Shown here: positions 58,307-64,000 of the stretch, in pieces
Layout: every line of letters begins with the position of its first letter
Position numbering within the stretch: position 1 is the first letter of the stretch
Source: Cristatella mucedo
Taxonomy: Eukaryota; Bryozoa; Phylactolaemata; Cristatellidae
Reading direction: 5' to 3'
DNA length: 64,000 nucleotides
Assembly (NCBI GenBank): GCA_009760855.2
Contig: WPIO01000003.1
Location: 4,839,001 to 4,903,000 of the forward strand
Made by a program: the position numbers and the translations under genes
Notes under the pieces: model-generated
Told to the model about the DNA's origin: nothing
Databases searched by the model: none
Seen by the model: the letters and a program-made list of their open reading frames with translations, nothing else

Positions 58307-60235
58307 TTATTTCATCAGTTTTGAATTATATTTGAGAAATATCAGTCGAGCTGCATTCTCTGGCAGAAGTGAACTTCGATGATCACTGAGGACTTCCCCA
58401 GCAACACTGAACAAACGTTCTGAAGGTACACTTTGTTGGTGGAGCACCCAAATAAACGCGAGCTACTGTTGCCAGAGCTGGCAGTCGTTCCCTGTTCTGT
58501 CTCCACCACTGTAGTGGATCAGCCTCTCTGTTTATTAATGGCTCTGCCAAGTATTTGTTCAGCTGACTGTCAATGTCTGGTTGTTGCTCACTGCCTGTGG
58601 TACCAGCAGTAGATTGAACAATGTCATCAAAACATTCCCAAAGTACTGATGATTGAAAAGAATTATCCAGCCGGGCTTGCTTGGCTGGAATTTCTTCATT
58701 TGTGTCAACCTGCCGCTCAGACTGATTTTTTGTGGCTTCCATCTTGCACAGTTTCTATCTGCCCGGTCAATTCATTGAATGCAAGCAGAACCCTTGCTTT
58801 TGTAGCTGTCAGTGTAGCTTCTGATGAGAAGAATTTTTGTTTTGAATCGTGGATCAATCATTGTCGCCACTGTATACAGGGCTTCCTGCTCGATACTGTC
58901 AAAGCGTTCATTCAATGAGTTGATTAGGGTTGACCTCATAGTCTTTACACCTGCATCTGTGCAGTCCTTCTTCAACAGGTTCCGCAGAGCTGTTACAATA
59001 GGAATAACTAGTGATATACGTGCTGATTCACGGCTAACTTCTCTTGTTTGCCTCTTCAAACGGAGCAAGCACGGACACAGCATTTTCAGCCACGGACCAC
59101 TGATGTGCAGTTGGGCAGGAAGTGCCAACGACTTCTGAACAGTAGAGGGTTAATGCACGACGCTGTTCACATAGACGACGCAGCATGTAAAACGTTGAGT
59201 TCCATCTTGTGCTCACGTCTTGTAACAGCTGGTGGTCTGGCAAATCCAGTTCAGCCTGCAACTCCTTGAACCGACCACTCGCAGATGAAGAATGTTTAAA
59301 ATGACCAACTAATTTCTTTCCGATACTTATTATGTCTGATACTCCCCGCTGACTGAGCAATCCGTCATGCACATATAACTGCATGGTATGTGCAAAGCAC
59401 CCGAAGCTTTTTATGTTGGCATCACGAAAACATTTTGATATGTTCGCCGCATTGTCTCGAAGTACGACATGACAGCGTCCAAAGCTAATGTTCCATTTGT
59501 CAAGCATCTGCTGAAAGGCAGTCATCAGTCCAGCAGCAGTGTGATGACCAGCAAATGGCATGCAATCCAACACAAAACTCATGTTTTCAAACTCCTCTGT
59601 CAGCCAATGGGCAGTTAAGCCCATGAATGATTGCACAGTATTGTCTGCTGTCCATGTATCAGTGGTAAAGGACAGAAACGGAGTAGTTGCTGGATCGAGT
59701 ATTACCAACAGCTGGGTGCAAACTTCATCATTAATTTCAGGAATGACTCTCTCTGCAAATATTTTCGTGATGGAACAGTGTAACGCCTCTCTAAAACTCC
59801 CATGAGTTCAACAAAGCCTGCCTTCTCAACAATCTGAACCGGTTGCATATCTGTTATTATCATCTTAGCAATGGCACGGTGAATTCTCACTGATGAGCTG
59901 TTATTGATATCCCATACTTTCATGCATGCAACTTGTTCGGGAATCGTTTTTCTGGATCATGACTTTGCCTATTGCACCAGGTGTAACATTCGGCAGTGCT
60001 GCAGTTTCAGCCTTCTTCTTTGCATTAGCAATTTTGGTTTGCATTTCGTTGTATTCTTTATAATGTTTTGAGCGAAGATGTGTCAGCATGGCCGAAGTTG
60101 AAAATTTTTTTGGGCTCATCTGGTTTACCACGTGACAAGATGCTTGGACACAGCAAACACTGGGATTTTGAGCTGTCACCGTCCTTTTTCTCTGAAGTAT
60201 TCCCAAACTGGACTGTTTTTCATTTTGTCTGTCAT
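58307..60235 (-). pseudogene. BED/hAT transposase, frameshifted
   Basis: After an acceptor (TGTGTTTTATTTTAAACTAG) the reading begins MTDKMKNSPVWEYFREK, a BED-finger start. A frameshift near 60.18 kb leads to CLLC and, after another frame change, to STSAMLTHLRSKHYKEY, which supplies the finger's His residues. Further on are WDINNSSSVRIHRAIAKMII, a long intact piece (59034-59708) with SFTTDTWTADNTVQSFMGLT and HVVLRDNAANISKCF (catalytic-region Asp motifs) and STRWNSTFYMLRRL, then SLNERFDSIEQEALY with MIDPRFK, and the dimerisation block KYLAEPLINREADPLQWWRQ. The last part shifts frame again at 58.42 kb before the original stop at 58307. At least four frameshifts; length would be near 630 residues, normal for ZBED-type hAT enzymes. 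Confidence 0.85.
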
Positions 60236-60344
60236 CTAGTTTAAAATAAAACACAATTAAAAGACTTTTGGATTTATTTATAAGGCCGCCCTTTACGCGT
60301 ATAGCCAGCAATTTATGCGCACTGCACGCACACACACGCATTCT

Positions 60345-60965
60345 CCACGGCAGTCACACTGACCTGGTCCTATGTACAGAATTCAAATACGTGAATGCAG
60401 CCCCGTTTTAGGTTACGTACTTCAGCGGGGCGCGATTAACTGCCAAAAGCTGTCGCGGCACACCAGACCAACCAAATATGTGTTCAGTGACTTCTGTAGT
60501 GACGCGGTCTGGCGCTAGCAACACTGCGCACTACGCAAAACTCAAATTTCGGAAAAAAAGCGCAAAAGATATACAGTGCTAGTGGTGTTTGTTACCTGCA
60601 CGGATTTGCAAGTTGTCTCGCCTTGGCTGCAGAGTGACTGCTATTGCAATGAAGGTATACCGTGAAGAAGTTCCGCACGCTTCCGCCAAGTGCGGCTTCG
60701 TGAGACCAAATGCACTGCGAACGAATCTATGGTGCGGCCTGACCGACGACGGGCTGCCGCTCGCAGCGTTCCGCTCTGACGTCTGAGAATCTAACCGCGC
60801 TCGGAAACGTTCCGCCGCGAGCCGAGGTCAAAACCATGTCGTTACGACGTGACGTCGGAGTGCTCAATCAGCGTCTGAACGCCCTCTCGGCCTCCCCACC
60901 CTCTCCCGACGCAGAGCGCAGGGACGTCGGGCCAGCTCCTTCCTCTTATAAATGGAACGAGTAAT
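60345..60965 (-). promoter_or_regulatory. CpG-rich 5' region of the hAT element with TATA-like box
   Basis: About 600 bp with dense CpG (TCCGCCGCGAGCCG, TGACGTCGGAG) upstream of the transposase. On the minus strand CCATTTATAAGAGG at about 60.95 kb resembles a TATA box. It presumably contains the promoter and 5' untranslated exon; the intron before the BED exon would end at 60236. The small plus-strand frame at 60589-60786 is taken as a shadow. Confidence 0.5.
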
Positions 60966-61099
60966 ATATTCAACCAAAATTCGAAAAATCCGGCCAAATC
61001 TGGCCAAGTTTTGGCCGGAGCCGGAGCCGGAGCCGGATTTGTAAATTGGCCGGAATTCGGCCGGAGCCGGAGCCGGAGCCGAATTCCGGTACAGCCCTA

Positions 61100-61107
61100 G
61101 TTTAAAA
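61100..61107. repeat. hAT target-site duplication (right)
   Basis: GTTTAAAA directly after the right terminal repeat. Confidence 0.9.
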
Positions 61108-61379
61108 TGGAGAAAAAATCATGTTCTCGATATCATTTGATATTAATGGCGTCAGTGGCCAACTTCCGGAATCTGCGTCTTAATTGTAACACTCTATAAA
61201 CCAATCTATCTTAGTTTAATGTTGCATAATAGTGTCTAGCAACACCCTTTATTGTTTTTGTGTTTTGAATAAACGACACGACGTCCAAGGAAACACACAT
61301 TATGGTGTCTATCTCACAAAATGCACCAAATAAATGCTAAATTGAGGCTTGATGAAGCCACCAAATAGTCAAGTCTCAC
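61108..61379. other. flank of the hAT element
   Basis: No feature recognised; contains AATAAA at about 61.27 kb in no clear gene context. Confidence 0.4.
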
Positions 61380-62530
61380 TGCCTCTTTGTGAGGAAGTGA
61401 ATATCAAGGAAGTATCAGCTCAAGACCACTAGAAAGGATGAGCCATTGTCGGCAACATGAGAGTATTTATCGTCACCTAAGAATCGTGGAACTAAGCTCA
61501 ACGGTCTAGGATGTGCAGAGCAAAAGCTTCTTTCTGTTGCCAGCGGTCTTGACGCTAATGAATTGAACTGCAAACTTATTGTCCATGCCGGACCTGAGGG
61601 CACGAGGAGGCTGAAACTGCTATAGCAGTTTAGCTAGGTATGAAGGAGCCAAGATGAAGTGGGCCTTTTGGGTCAGAGTAAGAACTTTGCTAGGTACCCG
61701 TTGATATACCGGCTGCCATCCTCGCTCTTGTAGCAAAAGAGATGTGCATTCAAAATTCTGGAAATCAAGTCTTCTAGCAATTTTCATAACTATTTACAGT
61801 GGCCTACTTCTTTTTTTATTGCACAGCTAAAAGGAAATTACAATAATCAATTAGAGAGAGAAGTAAGGAGCCTGGTAAATTTCAGGCTAGCCATCATGCA
61901 ATACAGCCCAATATCTGAGATATGGATGGGACGTGATGGTTAGCTGTGGAAGCAGTCTTTTGAATGAAGTTTCTAAAATGTAGGCTGCTTTCGGAAATGA
62001 CATACTAATTTTAAGAATTGTGGGATGGTAGCTCAACAGTATCACCTATTAGAAGAGGGAAGCCTTCTAATACGGCAACTCACCTATGGTTTTACTTGAT
62101 CAGAGTTTCAGTTTTACCTTCCCATAGTTTTGAGAAATTCTCTGACATCCACGATCAAAAGTCGGCAAGGCAAGAGTCCAGTTTATCAGCGGCTGCAGCG
62201 GATTCCTATGGTTTAAATGACCAATAGCTGAGTATCACCAGGTTAGAATTGATAACCCATTTCATAGGCCTTAATCAATTTTTCCACAGGTTGAGTATAA
62301 ACGGGAAAAGCAAACCACTAAAGACGAAACCTTGAGAGACTCTACAGGTGACCGGTCTCGTTGGTGAGACCTGACAACCACATGGCCTAGATTGAACACT
62401 ATCAAGCAAGTAGGATTTAAACCTAGCCATTGTCGTGTACGCCAGAACGATCGTGTTCTCAATAATTTATGTCAAGGCATCATGATCGATTGTATCGAAA
62501 GCACCATTTTCTTTCTTACTGCATCATAAA
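61380..62530 (-). mobile_element. LINE-B with RT and C-terminus, decayed
   Basis: On the minus strand from about 62.5 kb: a GAFDTIDHDALT motif, RVSQGFVF (GVPQGSVLG equivalent, about 62.33 kb), then thumb and C-terminal parts (ATERSFCSAHPRPL, with a following frame change) to about 61.4 kb. It is the only LINE-B copy here that keeps part of the RT, showing LINE-B is also a CR1/L2/Rex1-type element. Confidence 0.7.
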
Positions 62531-62635
62531 AGCATCAATTTATTATCCTTACATACCATCTGAGAAACCATAAAGCTCAAGATATCCTCGAGCTCTATCC
62601 CGAGCAAGCTTCGTATTGCCTTCTACTAATGTCCT

Positions 62636-62758
62636 GCTCTCTCCCACTCTCTGTCTCTTTCTTTCTGTCTCTGTCTCTGGCTCTCCCTCAAATCTCTCTC
62701 CCTCCCCCACCCTCTCTCTCTCTCTCTCTCTCTTCCTCTCTCCCTCTCTTTTGTTTGT
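62636..62758. repeat. CT-rich low-complexity tract
   Basis: CTCTCT, CTCTGT and CTCCCT mixtures with a pure (CT)n core of about 30 bp. Ser/Leu-rich frames through it are not credible. Confidence 0.9.
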
Positions 62759-63080
62759 TACATCAGGATTGTTGCTCGCATGCGCCAAAAGTCAGACGTT
62801 TTGTTTTGGCACCGATCACCACCTACAGTGTTGTTTCAGTCTCAGGTAGCGACTCGTCTGTTCGTCTCAGCATTTCTTCAGTGAACATACCTTTTTTGCT
62901 CTGCTTGCCTTCTTTGCTCGTGTGGAAATTAGTGTATTCTAATTACTTATAGTTCAACCAAAAGATTAATTGAAAGTATTTAAACTTGATTTTTTCGCAT
63001 TAGTCAAAGGTTTACAGTTTTGCTATTTCTCTTGCTTGTCTGAGCATGACTTTCGGATTACCGTTCTTTATTTAAACTCT

Positions 63081-63425
63081 TCATTGCAATTTCAAAATGA
63101 CTAATACAAGAGTTTGTGGGCACGAGAATACAATTAGATCGACAATTGATGCCAATTCTACTCGAATAAAATGAAATGCTACCTTTTCAAATGAAGTAAA
63201 AGAACCGTTTTTGCTTGACTTTACAACTATGTCAACCATCCTGCACCACAATGCTCTAGGTACAATTACAATCGATTCGGTAAGAAACATGGTCTGTTGG
63301 GGTGCAAAGTATAAGTTTCTGATCAATGTCAAAAATTCATTTCTTAATATTTTGTCCAACACAATGGCTTTTTTGGGAGGCACAGAGTCTGATGCAAAGG
63401 ATATTTGATGAAGTTGTTTATGCAT
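63081..63425 (-). CDS. candidate exon, unknown protein
   Basis: A 114-codon minus frame, one of the longest outside repeats. It has protein-like composition: SVPPKKAIVLDKILRNEFLT, then FAPQQTMFLTESIVIVPRAL and WCRMVDIVVKSSKNGSFTSF. A good internal acceptor (TCAAATATCCTTTGCATCAG) begins a phase-1 exon at DSVPP; a GAAAAG followed by GTAGCA could be its donor. It lies 160 bp downstream of the candidate at 63585 on the same strand. Not recognised. Confidence 0.37.
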   Translation of the reverse strand: MHKQLHQISFASDSVPPKKAIVLDKILRNEFLTLIRNLYFAPQQTMFLTESIVIVPRALWCRMVDIVVKSSKNGSFTSFEKVAFHFIRVELASIVDLIVFSCPQTLVLVILKLQ

Positions 63426-63584
63426 GGCAGCAGAAAATCAATACATCACATATGTAATAAAGTGGAAGTAGAAACTATAGGGCTTAAAAACTTCTGATGT
63501 GGGAGATGAGCTTGAGGATGAGATCGCTCGTGGTTGCCTGCAATGCTAAGATAAAAGTGGTTCGCGGAATTGAAGAAGACATCA

Positions 63585-63734
63585 TTATGTGTGGTTTTCG
63601 CTGAATGAAAGGAGCCCAGAATGAATATGGCTATCTTTGCGATGGACCCTGTAATACCATCGACCTTTCTGACAAAAAGCCATAAGGGCCTGCTCATCTA
63701 GATCGCTTTGGGAATGAGTATGTACAGAGCTAGT
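63585..63734 (-). CDS. candidate exon, unknown protein
   Basis: Acceptor CAATCAGCCATCACTTTCAG followed by 49 open codons to TAA in phase 0: TSSVHTHSQSDLDEQALMAF, then CQKGRWYYRVHRKDSHIHSG. A second frame is open for longer (83 codons, 63446-63697). The FCQKGRWYYRVHRKDS part is faintly like a Tudor/chromo-type strand pattern, but that is a guess. Probably one end of a gene continuing beyond or near the window edge. Confidence 0.35.
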   Translation of the reverse strand, partial: TSSVHTHSQSDLDEQALMAFCQKGRWYYRVHRKDSHIHSGLLSFSENHT

Positions 63735-64000
63735 CTGAAAGTGATGGCTGATTGTAGACACTAGCATGTTGCTATTGCTTATCCGAGGTAAAGTAATATT
63801 TTATTTAATATCGCTTACATTGCTAAGATATATTGGGATTTACTATAGTATTCCACTTCACTTTTAAAGAAACATGAAACATGATGGTTATATCAACTAT
63901 ATCAATGTCAAAAAGATGAGAAAGTCTAATAAATCAATCGTACCTTTAAGTTAGAGCTGCTCTTAAAGTTTTTTAAGTACAAACTAGCAAAGATTATTGC
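63735..64000. other. no recognised feature
   Basis: AT-rich to the window edge. Confidence 0.4.

Larger units (their letters stand above)
57880..61099 (-). mobile_element. hAT-superfamily DNA transposon, 3.22 kb, complete ends
   Basis: Begins TAGGGCTGTACCGGATTT and ends with the inverted repeat AATTCCGGTACAGCCCTA, flanked on both sides by GTTTAAAA (8 bp). Inside both ends are clusters of GCCGGA hexamers, plausible transposase-binding sites. The minus strand carries a decayed transposase (58.31-60.24 kb) with a BED finger at the N-terminus and a hAT dimerisation region at the C-terminus. A CpG-rich 5' region lies at 60.35-60.96 kb. The ends and duplication look fresh while the ORF is frameshifted, so this copy probably moved non-autonomously or decayed recently. 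Confidence 0.92.

Noticed and set aside
60589-60786. Plus-strand 65-codon frame inside the hAT element
   Set aside because: Lies in the CpG-rich 5' region of the minus-strand transposase, no splice or domain support; judged a shadow.

Overview
The window looks like nuclear DNA from a repeat-rich eukaryote, most probably an aquatic invertebrate. No operons, Shine-Dalgarno sites or long prokaryotic ORFs are visible. Instead there are short exon-like islands bounded by GT/AG signals, many decayed copies of two animal-type LINE families (CR1/L2/Rex1-like reverse transcriptase and the typical GDRAFS...WNSLP C-terminal block), two tRNA-derived SINE families, one R2/NeSL-type LINE with a restriction-like endonuclease, one BED/hAT DNA transposon, and long (GA), (CA) and (TA) microsatellites. 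Species cannot be named. One oddity is a 1.1 kb interstitial array of CCCTAAA (TTTAGGG-type) telomere-like repeats, a motif usually linked to plants and some protists rather than animals.

Layout. 0-6 kb: SINE-A copy, then a decayed R2/NeSL-like LINE on the minus strand (3.05-6.06 kb). 6-9 kb: AT-rich, with plus-strand exon candidates near 7.7, 8.6 and 8.8 kb. 9.8-10.6 kb: giant (AG)n tract and a SINE-A. 11-13 kb: minus-strand exon candidates. 14.5-18.9 kb: LINE fragments, SINE-C and the telomere-like array. 20.5-32.1 kb: minus-strand exon candidates (one 396 bp Ig-like exon, one proline-rich exon, several very short exons) between LINE copies. 32-35 kb: an unclassified 0.85 kb sequence present twice. 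36-44 kb: nested LINEs. 45.4-49.8 kb: the best host-gene district, with a plus-strand and a minus-strand terminal exon facing each other at 45.4-46.2 kb, each with its own AATAAA, a two-exon membrane-protein C-terminus on the minus strand, a second convergent pair near 48.7-49.0 kb, and a CpG/GC-rich block at 49.2-49.8 kb. 50-57 kb: LINEs, exon candidates and an 850 bp (CT)n tract. 57.88-61.10 kb: a complete-ended hAT element. 61.4-62.5 kb: LINE. 63.1-63.7 kb: minus-strand coding candidates running toward the window edge.

How things fit. Most host-exon candidates begin with two bases completing a split codon (phase 1), and several also end in phase 1, the pattern of extracellular modular proteins. 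Together with the Ig-like exon, the proline-rich linker and the transmembrane/Ser-rich tail, this suggests one or more cell-surface receptor-type genes, mostly on the minus strand. Which exons join to which is not known. SINE-A carries a 3' tail nearly identical to the 3' end of LINE-A, so the SINE was most likely mobilised by that LINE. All exon calls were made by eye from splice signals and open frames and need transcript support; repeat boundaries are approximate.
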